Assembly: GCA_900466475.1 (NCBI GenBank)
Contig: UBMI01000003.1
Span: forward strand, 186,001 to 250,000
DNA from: Hyphomicrobiales bacterium
GTDB lineage: Bacteria > Pseudomonadota > Alphaproteobacteria > Rhizobiales > Rhizobiaceae
DNA: 64,000 bases
Direction: 5' to 3'
Positions 1-9,447 of the stretch are shown here, piece after piece. The position numbers and the translations under genes were made by a program. The notes beneath the pieces were generated by a model. It ran no database searches. It was given only the letters and a program-made list of their open reading frames with translations, and had not been told where the DNA came from. The first letter of the stretch is position 1; every line of letters starts with the position of its first letter.

Positions 1-189
1 GCGTTGATCGAACGAGACGATGGTCGCTGCATTCGTCCCGTGTCGTGACGGTCGGGGAAGTCGGATTGTCATCATCGTCTCCGGTCGATGGGTCTTGCTG
101 AACTTCGCTTCAACGCCAATGTTCCAAGCAACGAGCATTTCAAAGAACCAACCGATGCTGATCGAGTTGGTCGAGCAAAGGAGATCCCG

Positions 190-1065
190 ATGCCCCACCT
201 CGACACAGACGACCTGCGCATAACGTTCAAAGAGACGGGCGCTCGGTCCGGAAAACCGGTACTTCTGCTTCACGGCTGGCCTGATGACGCAACGACCTGG
301 GAAGCGATCGTGGATCTTCTGAAGGACCGCCATCTTCGTTTTGTCATTCCATATCTGCGCGGCTTTGGGCCTACGACGTTTCTAAACGACAAAGCGCCGA
401 GAACGGCGAATGGCGGGATCCTCGCCATGGATGCGATCGCCTTGATGGATGGACTGGGCATCGAAAAATTCGCGGTCGTCGGCCACGACTGGGGATCGCA
501 TATCGCCGAATGCCTGGCGATCGGATGGCAAGACAGGGTCGATCGCATCGCCCTGCTTTCGTCCACGCCGCGCATGGGCGGATTGCGGACGCCGGCGTTC
601 AGCCAAGCTCAGCTTTATTGGTACCAGTGGTTCATGGCGACCAAGCGCGGTGCTGCGGCCATCGACAATGATCGGAAGGGATATGCCCGTCTGCAGTGGC
701 AGAACTGGGCGCCGGACGGATGGTTCGACGACGCGACGTTCGATCGTGTGGCGAAATCCTTCGAGAACCCGGACTGGCTCGGCGTCACTCTGCACAGTTA
801 TCGTGTCCGCTGGGAGGAGGCAGAGCCTGATGCGCGCAGCCTATGGCTCGAGGAAAAGGTGAAGGCGACGAAATCACTGTCGCTTCCCGCCATTTTCATT
901 CATGGGATTGAGGACGGCGTTACGCCACTGTCGACGTCTGAGACCGTGCACGAGAAGTTCACAGGAGCGTTCGAACGGATCCTGCTGCAAAATGTCGGCC
1001 ACTTCCCTCAGCGGGAGGATCCGGAGGCAGTGGCGCGAGAACTTGCAGTGTTTCTCGCAGCCTGA
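190..1065 (+). CDS. alpha/beta hydrolase (epoxide hydrolase/dehalogenase-like)
   Basis: A 291-residue alpha/beta-hydrolase-fold enzyme that probably cleaves an ester, epoxide or halide in the cytoplasm; the substrate cannot be read from sequence. Visible motifs are the oxyanion HGWPDD segment near residue 25, the nucleophile elbow GHDWGS with Asp as nucleophile, a late acidic segment HGIEDG and the catalytic His in NVGHFPQRE near the C-terminus. An Asp nucleophile fits the epoxide hydrolase/haloalkane dehalogenase branch. The ATG at 190 is preferred over the upstream one at 88 because AAGGAG lies just before it and the family N-terminus begins here. It is followed by the oxidoreductase and antiporter genes in the same direction. 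There is no signal peptide. Confidence 0.85.
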   Translation: MPHLDTDDLRITFKETGARSGKPVLLLHGWPDDATTWEAIVDLLKDRHLRFVIPYLRGFGPTTFLNDKAPRTANGGILAMDAIALMDGLGIEKFAVVGHDWGSHIAECLAIGWQDRVDRIALLSSTPRMGGLRTPAFSQAQLYWYQWFMATKRGAAAIDNDRKGYARLQWQNWAPDGWFDDATFDRVAKSFENPDWLGVTLHSYRVRWEEAEPDARSLWLEEKVKATKSLSLPAIFIHGIEDGVTPLSTSETVHEKFTGAFERILLQNVGHFPQREDPEAVARELAVFLAA

Positions 1066-1163
1066 GGGCAGCCGGTCCGGAACTTCGTCGGTTCCCAGAA
1101 CTTTAGCTGGAGCCCCCTGGATGTCCAGGCAGCCCGATACCTGCCATACCGAAGGTCCGCCCG

Positions 1164-2255
1164 ATGCAACAAACGCCAGCCGATCTCGAACCCCGCAAAG
1201 GAAGCCCGAGCCCGCGCATGGACGAGGACGAGTTCAAGAGGCGCTTTCGCAACCAGTTTCAAGATCCTGCCTTCGAGCCTCTAAAGGCGGAGCTCGAGAA
1301 GGTCACGGCGGCAGCCTGGGACGCATACGAGCACTCGCGCAAGAGCCCTCGCACGCAAAAGGCCGGGCCGGAATTTGCAAATCCTTCCTACGAGCTTGCG
1401 ACAGACTGGCTGGCGGCGCGCGACGCTATTTGCGAAGCGCAGCACCGCCATGACGATGCGAACGGCCCCCGCCGTTTCCTGCTGATAAACGGGTCGTCGC
1501 GCAGCGAACATACCTGTCCTGGCGAAATATCGAAAAGCTTTCGCATGGTCGAGATTGCCAAGAAGGTTTTGGAGCAGAACCCGCAAAGCAGTGTCGAGGT
1601 GCTCGATCTGAGCCGGATCACATCGGAATACGGTCGCCAGATCCATCCCTGCAAGGCCTGCTTCTCGACGTCGGCCGCACTCTGTCACTGGCCTTGTTCC
1701 TGCTATCCCAATTACTCGCTCGGGCAGATCCATGACTGGATGAACGACATCTATCCGATGTGGGTCGAAGCCCATGGCATCATGATCGTCACCCCGGTGA
1801 ACTGGTACCAGACCTCCTCGCCTCTGAAGCTGATGATCGACCGGCTGGTCTGTGCGGACGGGGGAAACCCTGATCCGACCACGACGCATGGAAAGCATGC
1901 AAAAGAAGCCAAGGAGATCGAGATGAAGGGATGGGACTATCCCAGGCATCTCGAAGGGCGTCTCTTTTCCGTGATTGTCCATGGCGACACCGAAGGCGTC
2001 GAAAATGTCCGACGCGGCGTCTCGGACTGGCTGAAATCAATGGAAGTAGAACCAGCCGGGACACTGGCGGAAGTCGATCGCTATATCGGCTACTGGGAAC
2101 CCTACGCGACCAGCCATCCGGCCTTCGATAAGGAGCAGTCGATGCAGGAGGAAGTCCGCAATGCCGCCCGCGCGTTGCAAGAGGCCGTTCTTGCAAAGCA
2201 GGACGGCAGGCAGGTTACGGTCGGATCGCGCCTGAAGCAGGCGAGAGAGAAGTAG
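1164..2255 (+). CDS. flavodoxin-fold NAD(P)H-dependent FMN oxidoreductase
   Basis: A 363-residue protein. The central part has the NADPH-dependent FMN reductase/flavodoxin-like fold: a beta strand leading to LLINGSSRSEHT (phosphate-binding loop near residue 108), a Cys-rich middle (HPCKACFSTS, CHWPCSCY) and a TPVNWYQTSSPLKLMIDRL segment that in this family lines the flavin. The N-terminal 100 residues are a helical extension absent from minimal family members. It probably reduces quinones, nitro compounds or metals at the expense of NAD(P)H; the substrate is unknown. The antiporter start follows its stop after three bases, so the two are probably co-transcribed. Confidence 0.8.
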   Translation: MQQTPADLEPRKGSPSPRMDEDEFKRRFRNQFQDPAFEPLKAELEKVTAAAWDAYEHSRKSPRTQKAGPEFANPSYELATDWLAARDAICEAQHRHDDANGPRRFLLINGSSRSEHTCPGEISKSFRMVEIAKKVLEQNPQSSVEVLDLSRITSEYGRQIHPCKACFSTSAALCHWPCSCYPNYSLGQIHDWMNDIYPMWVEAHGIMIVTPVNWYQTSSPLKLMIDRLVCADGGNPDPTTTHGKHAKEAKEIEMKGWDYPRHLEGRLFSVIVHGDTEGVENVRRGVSDWLKSMEVEPAGTLAEVDRYIGYWEPYATSHPAFDKEQSMQEEVRNAARALQEAVLAKQDGRQVTVGSRLKQAREK

Positions 2256-2258
2256 GAT

Positions 2259-3539
2259 TTGAATACCTATGTCGTCACGCTCTTCATTCTCGGCGCCGTC
2301 ATCCTCCTGACCGCATGGCTGCCGATGGCGTTGCGGCGTCTGCCATTGTCGCTACCGATCTGCTGTGTCGCGATCGGCGTCCTGTTGGCATGGTCGCCTC
2401 TCACGCCCCTTCCGAGGATGAACCCGCTCGACAATGGCGCAATCACCGAGCATCTGACGGAGTTCGTCGTCATCGTGGCCTTGATGGGCGCGGGCCTGAA
2501 GATCGATCGGCCGCTCGGCCTCCATCGCTGGGCGACAACCTGGCGGCTGCTTGGAATAGCCATGCCGATCTCCATCGCTGCGATCTCGTTTCTCGGTTGG
2601 CAGTTCCTCGGCCTGAACGCGGCGTCGGCCCTGCTTCTGGGTGCCGCTGTCGCGCCGACCGATCCCGTGCTCGCCGCCGATATCCAGGTCGGGCCTCCCA
2701 AGACCGGCGAGGAAGACGACATCCGCTTTGCTTTGACATCGGAAGCCGGCCTCAACGATGGTCTCAGTTTTCCCTTCGTGCTGGCGGCGGTCGCACTTGC
2801 CTCGGCCGGCGACAGCCCATTCGGGTGGACCGCCCACTGGTTCTTGTTCGACGTCTTGTGGAAGCTTGCATCGGGCATCGCCATGGGCTGGATTGTCGGC
2901 AGGGTCCTCGGCTACTTCACGTTCAAATTGCCGAAGGCGGGCCGTATCGCCAAGACGGGTGACGGCCTGGCGGCGCTTGGATTTACCTGCATTGCTTATG
3001 GCGCAACTGAGATCGTGCATGGCTACGGCTTTGTCGCCGTCTTCGTAGCGGCGCTGACCCTACGCAACGTCGAGCGCAATAGCGACTTTCACGGCGAACT
3101 CCACGACTTCGGTGAACAAATCGAGCGGATGCTGACCATGGTCCTCCTGGTGTGCTTCGGCTCCGTCCTCGCAGAGGGCACGCTCCTTGCCCATGTCGAC
3201 TGGCGCATCGTCACCGTCGCCGTCGTCGCGCTTGCCATCGTCCGGCCGGTGGCAGCCTGGACGAGCCTTATCGGCTGTGAACGCCCTCAGGCTGAAAAGC
3301 TTATCGTGTCAGTGTTCGGCATTCGCGGCATCGGGTCCATCTATTATGTCGCCTACGCGTCCGGGCATGCGTCCTTCGACAAAGCTGAGGTGGTATGGGC
3401 GACGGTGTTCGTCATCATCTTGATTTCCATCGTGGTGCACGGCATTGCCGTCACACCGGTCATGGATTGGATCGACCGGCGTCGCGGCGTCGACAGCGAT
3501 AGACCGATGGAGACGACCGAAGTCGGCGGATCCGGCTGA
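2259..3539 (+). CDS. Na+/H+ antiporter, CPA1 (NhaP-type) family
   Basis: A 426-residue integral membrane protein with about twelve hydrophobic segments, expected to exchange Na+ or K+ for protons across the inner membrane. The CPA1 signature is visible around residues 130-175: APTDPVLAADIQVG followed by the acidic LTSEAGLNDGLSFPF, containing the conserved Asp residues of the ion site. The likely start is a TTG three bases after the preceding stop, with GAGAGAGAAG upstream; no ATG lies near the first membrane segment. The C-terminus is short and hydrophilic without a regulatory domain. Together with the hydrolase and reductase it may form a stress-related operon, which is inferred from spacing. 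Confidence 0.87.
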   Translation: MNTYVVTLFILGAVILLTAWLPMALRRLPLSLPICCVAIGVLLAWSPLTPLPRMNPLDNGAITEHLTEFVVIVALMGAGLKIDRPLGLHRWATTWRLLGIAMPISIAAISFLGWQFLGLNAASALLLGAAVAPTDPVLAADIQVGPPKTGEEDDIRFALTSEAGLNDGLSFPFVLAAVALASAGDSPFGWTAHWFLFDVLWKLASGIAMGWIVGRVLGYFTFKLPKAGRIAKTGDGLAALGFTCIAYGATEIVHGYGFVAVFVAALTLRNVERNSDFHGELHDFGEQIERMLTMVLLVCFGSVLAEGTLLAHVDWRIVTVAVVALAIVRPVAAWTSLIGCERPQAEKLIVSVFGIRGIGSIYYVAYASGHASFDKAEVVWATVFVIILISIVVHGIAVTPVMDWIDRRRGVDSDRPMETTEVGGSG

Positions 3540-4030
3540 GATTCTCCCGACGCCGTCAGACGGAGATGGACTGTTGCGCTTGCCAGCGCGACCTGATTTC
3601 CGCTCGACCGCTTCGCCTTGATGGTTGCGCCGAAACGGGTGTCTCTCAAGACAGTACCAAACCCGGGAGAAACCAGAAGACGTGTCGATCGATTCAAAAT
3701 CGTGTTGGTGGTGGTAGGCTTGAGCGGGCCATCAGGAACGATCCAGCTTGCGGATGATTTCAAGAGCCCAATCCATGGATATCACTTCGGCTGTCTGATC
3801 CTAGACCCGTCGTTGTTGTTCCTCACATCTCGGGCAAGGTCTTTCACTCTGATCTTTTCCTCGGTTCGACATCAAAGCCCGGAACAATTCGGCGCGAAGG
3901 AAATTGATTGGCGGACAGAACGATTTCAGGAAATCCGTCACGCAAACCGTCGTGATTGCGTTGCTGCCTAAACGATCTGTCAAATTTTCTTTGATATAGC
4001 GCACGATCGGTTACCTCAGGGTAGGACAAC
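3540..4030. other. intergenic stretch without a supported gene
   Basis: About 490 bases between the antiporter and a 43-residue gene. Open frames here are short, lack ribosome sites and read like shadows. No repeat or RNA gene was seen. Confidence 0.5.
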
Positions 4031-4162
4031 ATGAGCATTCATCGAAAACTGTTTGCCGCGTCCGCATTGGCGATCTTGGCCGTATTGGTTGCCATCAATC
4101 CGTTCGGCAGGAACCTTGTCGACGTCCGCCCCGTGCCGTCCATGGTCGAAACCGTCCATTAA
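4031..4162 (+). CDS. small single-span membrane protein (43 aa)
   Basis: A 43-codon reading frame starting ATG with a basic MSIHRK start, one hydrophobic segment of about 18 residues (FAASALAILAVLVAI) and a polar tail. It looks like a small inner-membrane or exported peptide; no family is recognised. The upstream GTAGGAC is a weak ribosome site. The composition is protein-like, unlike the flanking shadow frames. Confidence 0.5.
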   Translation: MSIHRKLFAASALAILAVLVAINPFGRNLVDVRPVPSMVETVH

Positions 4163-4256
4163 CGGTCACGTATGCGTGCGTTCCCCATCGCATCGTAACG
4201 GTCCGTTAAGCGGGGTGGCCTAGCCTTTCGACTTTCTTGGATCTCGGGATGCCGAA

Positions 4257-4403
4257 ATGGCCGCCAATGATAACAGACCTGCTTGCTTGCCCCTGGATGC
4301 GAAAGAGGTCGAAGACATTCTGGCGAAAGCGCGAAGCATAAAGGAAATGCTGGAGATCGCCATCGCCACCGCAAAGCAGCATTTTCAGGGGCAGCGTCGC
4401 TAA
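4257..4403 (+). CDS. small hypothetical protein (48 aa)
   Basis: A 48-codon frame giving a charged, helical peptide (KEVEDILAKARSIKEM in the middle, basic GQRR end). No family recognised. It follows the 43-residue gene by about 95 bases. Support is the amphipathic helix pattern and a plausible ATG; an ATG nine bases upstream is in another frame. Could be a chance frame. Confidence 0.35.
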   Translation: MAANDNRPACLPLDAKEVEDILAKARSIKEMLEIAIATAKQHFQGQRR

Positions 4404-4637
4404 CGCCCATTGCTGACTGACGGCCGCTGGCCTCGCACGGGATTGCAACCGAGCCTTTGCCGAGAGCATTCGATAGCCGGGGGGACGAAAGGCTGGGCTT
4501 GGCCGTAACGTTGCCTTGATCCGCCGCCTTATTTCAAGTCAAACGACAGAAGGATGATGTGGGCGACGCAGAGGCAATCGATAGGCGGCAACACGTCTTG
4601 CTGCTGCCGCCAACCCGTTTTCCCAGACCAACCAGCC

Positions 4638-5810
4638 TCACTTCGGAGGGGCGAACTTGAACAGCGTGAACGACGTGTCGGTCCAGCCCTCGTTGAACCA
4701 GGGCGAATCCTGGATGTGGGAGGCCGTGATGTAGAGCGCACCATCCGAGCCCTGCGCGAATGTATCTGGCCAGCGCAGCCGGCTGTCTTCCAGGAAGGGC
4801 GTGACCTTGCCGTCCGGGCCGAGAACCTTCACCCCATTATTCTCCATCGTACTGAGATAAATGCGATTCTGATCGTCGATCCAAAGACCGTCGGTCGGCT
4901 CGGTATCTGCGAATTTCTCCGCTTTGACTGCGGCAGGATCGGTTGCTGCCTTCTCAAGGGCATCTGTCGAAACCTTGTACATCGTCTTGCCCGTCAGCGC
5001 CTGGAAGTAGAGCGTCCTGTCGTCCTTGGAAAGGGCAATCCCGTCGGCGTTGAACTGTGGCTGGCGTCCATCCGGTCGGCGCAGCGGCTTGCCGTCGGTG
5101 TGGATGACGACCTCTTTTTCGAACTGCGTCGAGGGATCGTCGCTGAGTGCCCGCCACGCCTTGCCCGAAATGAGATCGAGAACGACCAGGCCGCCTGGCG
5201 AGCCGGAATCGGTAATGTAGGCGAATGCGCCGTCAGAGGCGATGCGGACGTCATTGAGATAGCTTGCCGGCCCGGCGACGTCCGGGGTAAAGGGGTAGAC
5301 GCGCTTGACTGCGTTCGACCCGAGATCGATCTGCACGAGCTTCGGGCCGTCCTTGACGGTTTTCTCGCTGTTTGGTGCCGCCGGGTCAACGACCCAAAGC
5401 GAGCCCCTGTTGTCGGTGACGACGCTTTGGACGGTGACGAAGTGATCTTTCGGCGAGATCTCGTTCATCCTGGCGTTTCGCCAGGCATTCCATTCCTTGT
5501 TCGGGTACGGCTTGATAGAACCATCCTTCATGACCTCTGCGACGGAAACGGGCACGTCCTGCGACCAGCGCGGGAAGTTGACGAAGATGCGTCCATCTTG
5601 CGAAACGGTGACGCCGGTCACCTGATGGTCGAAGGTTGCAACTGTCTCGAGACGATCATCGGTCTTGCCCGTGATCGGCGCGACGAGCTTCCTCGCCTTG
5701 TTGGCGAGATTTTCCATCGTCTGCGTGTGGCCGATGGCGGGCTGCAGGACTGCGATAACGGCAGCGGCCGTCAGGAAGGTGGAATTCTTGCGCGGGTGCG
5801 TGTTCATCAT
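4638..5810 (-). CDS. exported yellow/major-royal-jelly-like beta-propeller protein
   Basis: A 390-residue protein of the major royal jelly/yellow-like (SMP-30-related) beta-propeller group. A signal peptide is visible: MMNTHPRKN, a hydrophobic run TAAAVIAVLQPAIGHTQ and a probable cut after the Ala/Thr-rich end, so it is likely periplasmic. Propeller blades show as repeated strands such as VTVSQDGRIFVNFP, GSLWVVDPAAP, NDVRIASDGAFAYITDSG and DGLWIDDQNRIYLS. The family binds small ligands or acts as lactonase; the activity here is unknown. The frame is open 54 codons further upstream, but AAAGAGG stands just before the ATG pair at 5810/5807, and the signal peptide starts there. It is a monocistronic minus-strand gene. 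Confidence 0.8.
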   Translation of the reverse strand: MMNTHPRKNSTFLTAAAVIAVLQPAIGHTQTMENLANKARKLVAPITGKTDDRLETVATFDHQVTGVTVSQDGRIFVNFPRWSQDVPVSVAEVMKDGSIKPYPNKEWNAWRNARMNEISPKDHFVTVQSVVTDNRGSLWVVDPAAPNSEKTVKDGPKLVQIDLGSNAVKRVYPFTPDVAGPASYLNDVRIASDGAFAYITDSGSPGGLVVLDLISGKAWRALSDDPSTQFEKEVVIHTDGKPLRRPDGRQPQFNADGIALSKDDRTLYFQALTGKTMYKVSTDALEKAATDPAAVKAEKFADTEPTDGLWIDDQNRIYLSTMENNGVKVLGPDGKVTPFLEDSRLRWPDTFAQGSDGALYITASHIQDSPWFNEGWTDTSFTLFKFAPPK

Positions 5811-6242
5811 GGCCTCTTTGATGTTTAGGCTTTGAACAATGACGTGCCGTCGAAGTTCCTGCGCGAAACCGCGTGGGACCAATATGATGCGCATCAGGTT
5901 GCCTTTGCTGATAGCCAGCCTCGATGAGCACGAATGGGCCATTGCAGTCGAAGATCGGACAATGGTGGTCATGCCATGCTGGACGGGTGGCCCGATGACG
6001 CATGACCCGAATGCTGCGACATCGCGTCTGAAGGGCCGGGGTCGGCGTCACTGTCGAAACAGGTTCTCTTCTTGATTGTCGCAGGTTTTCGAGGGCCATT
6101 CGATCGCACAGGTACGAGACCAGACACGAAACTCCTCGACCTCATGAACTTCAGATCGCTTGGCAGGGACGATTGCTTTGATCGCCGCGAACGGTTCGTG
6201 CCGACATTTGGAACCAGCATCGCTTGATCAAGTTATAGTGGC
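5811..6242. other. intergenic stretch without a supported gene
   Basis: About 430 bases upstream of the propeller gene. It must hold that gene's promoter, but no convincing -35/-10 pair was identified. The plus-strand frames overlapping here are antisense-like and lack ribosome sites. Confidence 0.45.
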
Positions 6243-6428
6243 ATGACCGTACCCGCTGAAGCACTCGCCAAGTTGATCGCCCATTACGCCACGAACGAGG
6301 CGGCCTCGCGTCAAATGCGCAGGTTGCCAGCGTTTGCCGTTCCGCAGGAGGGCAATGATCGTCTCGGTTCCCTGCTGAAAAAGCTGGATGAAAAGCAAGC
6401 GGCTCTTACGGCTGCTGCTCAAGCCTGA
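6243..6428 (+). CDS. small hypothetical protein, convergent with the HWE kinase
   Basis: A 61-residue, mostly helical, soluble peptide (AEALAKLIAHYATNE..., ending in an LLKKLDEKQ helix). It converges on the histidine kinase gene and overlaps its last 23 bases. The helical LxxLLKKLDE end is loosely like short regulators of the NepR type that work with HWE kinases, but the NepR core motif is not recognisable, so no function is assigned. The ribosome site is poor. Confidence 0.4.
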   Translation: MTVPAEALAKLIAHYATNEAASRQMRRLPAFAVPQEGNDRLGSLLKKLDEKQAALTAAAQA

Positions 6429-7473
6429 CGGAAAGGGTTAAGCAAAGCCCGTCCGGCAACCACTCCCGATCGATCTCTCCCGCCAGGCTGCGGGCTACCG
6501 TCTGCTCCAGCCGAGTGCCGAAGCCGACATGGGTGGGAGCCGGCGACTGCCCCGGCCCATTCTTTTCCAGCCAACGGAGCTTTAATGCTTCGCCGGTAAC
6601 ATCGACTTCGATCTCCAGCCGGCCATAAGGGACCGACAGGGCCCCATATTTTGCGGCATTGGAGGCAAGCTCGTGAAAAAGAAGGGCGAAGTTGGTGACG
6701 TCCTTGGCGGCAATCTCGAAGTCGCTCCCTTTCAGCGCCCAACGTCCCTCCCCCACCTCGGAGAACGGCTCGAGGATGGTGGACAGCAGCTGGAGAAGCG
6801 TCATTGCGCGCTCTTGGAAAGCATCATCTCCCGTAAAGCTTGGAAGCGTCATCTCGTGAGCACGAGAAAGCGATACCAGCCTGTTCCGCATGTCTGCGGC
6901 GAGCGCCGCTGCAGACGTGGCGTTGCGAGCCGCGACCGTAATGATGCTGCTTGTGATCGCAAACAGGTTCTTGACCCTATGATGCATTTCGCGAAGCAGC
7001 AGATCCTGGTGCTGCGCCGCCCGTCGCCGTTCGGAAATGTCCCGGGCTATCTTCGAAGCGCCAATGATCTTGCCCTCACGGTTCCTGATCGGTGAGATCG
7101 TCAGCGAGATGTCGATCAGGGACCCGTCCTTGTGGCGCCGAACGGTCTCGAAATGCTCAATCCGCTCGCCGGCGCGGATGCGTCCGAGGATACTTGGTTC
7201 TTCATCAAGCCGGTCATCCGGGATCAACAGGGTCACGGGTTGTCCAACCGCCTCGGACGCAGGGTAGCCGAACAGTCTTTCCGCAGCCTTGTTCCATGTC
7301 GTGATAATGCCTGTCAGGCTCTTGCTGATAATGGCGTCCTCGGACGATTCCACAATGGCGGCCAGGAAAGCTGCCGCATCATGACCGGGGCGCGCATTCC
7401 TTACGCTTTCCTCGAGCTCTAGGAAGCGTCCTTCAAAATCTGGATGATGGGATTGGTCGTTGAGAGCTGGCAT
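6406..7473 (-). CDS. PAS-domain HWE-family sensor histidine kinase
   Basis: A 355-residue soluble sensor kinase. Residues about 35-150 form a PAS domain (VESSEDAIISKSLTGIITTWN, later HKDGSLIDISLTISPIRN). The phospho-acceptor region is HHRVKNLFAITSSI with His165, followed by an ATP-binding domain that carries the HWE-type HELASNAAKYGALS N-box and a short GFGTRLEQ. With no transmembrane segment, it probably senses an internal signal such as redox or light through PAS. It diverges from the kaiC-like gene across 93 bases, and the receiver gene follows kaiC, so the three probably make one signalling unit (inferred). ATG start at 7473. Confidence 0.88.
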   Translation of the reverse strand: MPALNDQSHHPDFEGRFLELEESVRNARPGHDAAAFLAAIVESSEDAIISKSLTGIITTWNKAAERLFGYPASEAVGQPVTLLIPDDRLDEEPSILGRIRAGERIEHFETVRRHKDGSLIDISLTISPIRNREGKIIGASKIARDISERRRAAQHQDLLLREMHHRVKNLFAITSSIITVAARNATSAAALAADMRNRLVSLSRAHEMTLPSFTGDDAFQERAMTLLQLLSTILEPFSEVGEGRWALKGSDFEIAAKDVTNFALLFHELASNAAKYGALSVPYGRLEIEVDVTGEALKLRWLEKNGPGQSPAPTHVGFGTRLEQTVARSLAGEIDREWLPDGLCLTLSVRLEQQP

Positions 7474-7566
7474 TCAGTCATTGCCTCATGGCCATGGTTT
7501 GGAATTACGAAACAGAGAAACTTTAGCGTCTTATAACAATGATGGTAGCCCTGAGGCGATAACCAG

Positions 7567-9072
7567 TTGCAAAATTACGTGACGATCCTACGGTGCGCCT
7601 TCCACCAAGACAGGGCAGTCGCTTTGACACATACGCTTCCACGACTAACCACCGGAATCACGGGCCTTGACACCATCCTCGGAGGAGGATTGGTGGAAGG
7701 TGCTTCCTACATCCTTCAAGGCCATCCGGGCGCCGGCAAGACGATCTTTGCCAACCAGATGGCCTTCGCCAGCGTCACGAACGGCCGTAAAGTACTTTAC
7801 GTCACCCTTCTGGCCGAAACCCATGATCGCCTTTTCCAGGCGCTCGGCACGCTCGATTTTTTCGACCGGGCCTGCCTCGGGACGAGTATCTCCTATATCA
7901 GTGTCTTCCAGACCTTGAAGGAAGAGGGCTTGCCGGCTGTCGTCAAGCTCATCAGGCAGGAGATCAACCGTCAGGGCGCGACCCTTCTCGTTTTCGACGG
8001 GCTCCTGAACGCACGAGACCGAGGCGAGACCGACATCGACGTCAAGACATTCATTGCAGAGGTGCAAAGCCAGGCGGCCTTTGTCGGCTGTTCCGTCTTG
8101 TTTCTGACAAGCACCAGGGTCGCCGAAGACAGTCCCGAGCATACGATGGTCGACGGCGTGATCGACCTGCATAACGAGCTGGTCGGGGTCCGTTCGGTGC
8201 GACGCCTGCAGATACGCAAGTCGAGAGGCACTGCTGCGCTTGGTGGTCACCACCAATTTGAAATCACGTCGGCGGGTATCGTCGTCTATCCGCGAATTGA
8301 AGCGGTACTGGCAACGAGCAGTGTCATCGATCAAGGGTCTTCCGATCTCATCGCATCGGGAACCGAAGGGTTGGACGCTGTTATGGGCGGCGGGCTGCAG
8401 GATAGCTCGGTGACACTCGTTTTCGGCCCCTCCGGCTGCGGCAAGACTTCGCTTGGCGTTAATTTTCTGGCACGGGCCAGCCAAAGCGAGCCGGCCTTGC
8501 ATTTCGGGTTCTATGAAACGCCTGCGAGGTTGATGAGCAAGGCTCGCGCGCTCGGCGTCGATCTCAATGGCCCCGTAAGCTCGGGAGCGCTCAAAGTCAT
8601 CTGGAGCCCAATGACAGAAAACCTGCTCGACAAGCTCGGGCATCGGCTCCTCGGCGAGGTGCGCGCGCAAGGTACAAAGCGCCTTCTCATGGATGGATTG
8701 GGTGGTTTCGAGCGAGCTGCCATTTACCCGCCCCGGCTGGTCGAATTTTTTGCCGCGCTCACGAACGAACTGCGCGCGCTTGGCGTTACGACAATTGCGA
8801 CATGGGAACTGCGCGACCTTTTCGGGCCGACGGTAACGGCTCCGGGGTCGGAAATCTCCAGCCTACTGGATAATCTCGTGATGCTGCGCCATGTAGAGAT
8901 CAATTCGCGCTTCAAGCGCACCATTTCAGTTCTCAAAGTTAGGGACAGAGCCTACGAGCCGGTCATTCATGAGGTGGGGTTTGGCTCGAACGGGATGCTG
9001 ATCCAGCAGCCGCTGGAACCAGTTTCCGGCGCGGCGACGGGAGTGGCAGCCCCGGTCGAACGAGAGCATTAA
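7567..9072 (+). CDS. KaiC-like double-domain RecA-fold ATPase
   Basis: A 501-residue protein with two RecA-like KaiC domains. The first begins with LTTGITGLDTILGGGL and Walker A GHPGAGKT near residue 52; the second repeats the pattern as ASGTEGLDAVMGGGL and GPSGCGKTS near residue 286, and ends in the family's LKVRDRAYEP segment. KaiC proteins form hexamers that bind ATP and in cyanobacteria keep circadian time; outside cyanobacteria they are linked to stress or unknown signalling. No kaiA or kaiB is nearby. The partner genes are an HWE kinase upstream (divergent) and a CheY-like receiver directly downstream. The start may be the TTG at 7567 (GAGG 11 bases before) or a TTG at 7624. Confidence 0.87.
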   Translation: MQNYVTILRCAFHQDRAVALTHTLPRLTTGITGLDTILGGGLVEGASYILQGHPGAGKTIFANQMAFASVTNGRKVLYVTLLAETHDRLFQALGTLDFFDRACLGTSISYISVFQTLKEEGLPAVVKLIRQEINRQGATLLVFDGLLNARDRGETDIDVKTFIAEVQSQAAFVGCSVLFLTSTRVAEDSPEHTMVDGVIDLHNELVGVRSVRRLQIRKSRGTAALGGHHQFEITSAGIVVYPRIEAVLATSSVIDQGSSDLIASGTEGLDAVMGGGLQDSSVTLVFGPSGCGKTSLGVNFLARASQSEPALHFGFYETPARLMSKARALGVDLNGPVSSGALKVIWSPMTENLLDKLGHRLLGEVRAQGTKRLLMDGLGGFERAAIYPPRLVEFFAALTNELRALGVTTIATWELRDLFGPTVTAPGSEISSLLDNLVMLRHVEINSRFKRTISVLKVRDRAYEPVIHEVGFGSNGMLIQQPLEPVSGAATGVAAPVEREH

Positions 9073-9090
9073 AAGGGAAGCATAAACCGC

Positions 9091-9447
9091 ATGCCACTCA
9101 TCGTGATCGCAGAGGACGAATACCTCATCGCCGAAGTTCTGGTCATGATGCTGGAAGACGCCGGATATGAGGTTGCGTCGGCTCCGCACGGCAAGGCCGC
9201 GCTGGCGCTTGTGCGGGAGAAGAGCCCTTCCCTGGTGGTGACGGACTTCATGATGCCGCTGATGACGGGACTCGAACTGGCGCAGACGATGAGGTCGGAC
9301 AAAGATCTCGCAGGTATTCCAATCATCCTGGTAAGCGGTGCTCAGGGTAGCATTGGTCGAGCTCATCCCGATGTCTTCGACGCCGTATTGGACAAACCGT
9401 ACAACGAAAAAAAGCTGATTGAGACGGTCTCTCGCCTGATCCAATAG
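9091..9447 (+). CDS. single-domain response regulator (CheY-like)
   Basis: A 118-residue stand-alone receiver. The acidic pair is in IAEDEYL (Glu8/Asp9), the phospho-acceptor is Asp52 in VVTDFMMP, and the conserved Lys is K102 in LDKPYN. With no output domain it must act by protein contact or as a phosphorelay shuttle. It starts 18 bases after the kaiC-like gene and is probably co-transcribed with it. Its natural donor may be the divergent HWE kinase or the giant hybrid kinase. A second, broken copy lies at 12042-12356. Confidence 0.9.
   Translation: MPLIVIAEDEYLIAEVLVMMLEDAGYEVASAPHGKAALALVREKSPSLVVTDFMMPLMTGLELAQTMRSDKDLAGIPIILVSGAQGSIGRAHPDVFDAVLDKPYNEKKLIETVSRLIQ

Noticed and set aside
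4554..5828. Long plus-strand frame of 424 codons
   Set aside because: It is antisense to the exported beta-propeller gene, which has a signal peptide, ribosome site and recognisable blades. The plus-strand product shows no domain.
6243..6428. Assignment of the 61-residue protein as the anti-sigma factor NepR
   Set aside because: Only the LLKKLDE end is loosely similar. The conserved NepR core is missing and no ecfG or phyR gene is near.
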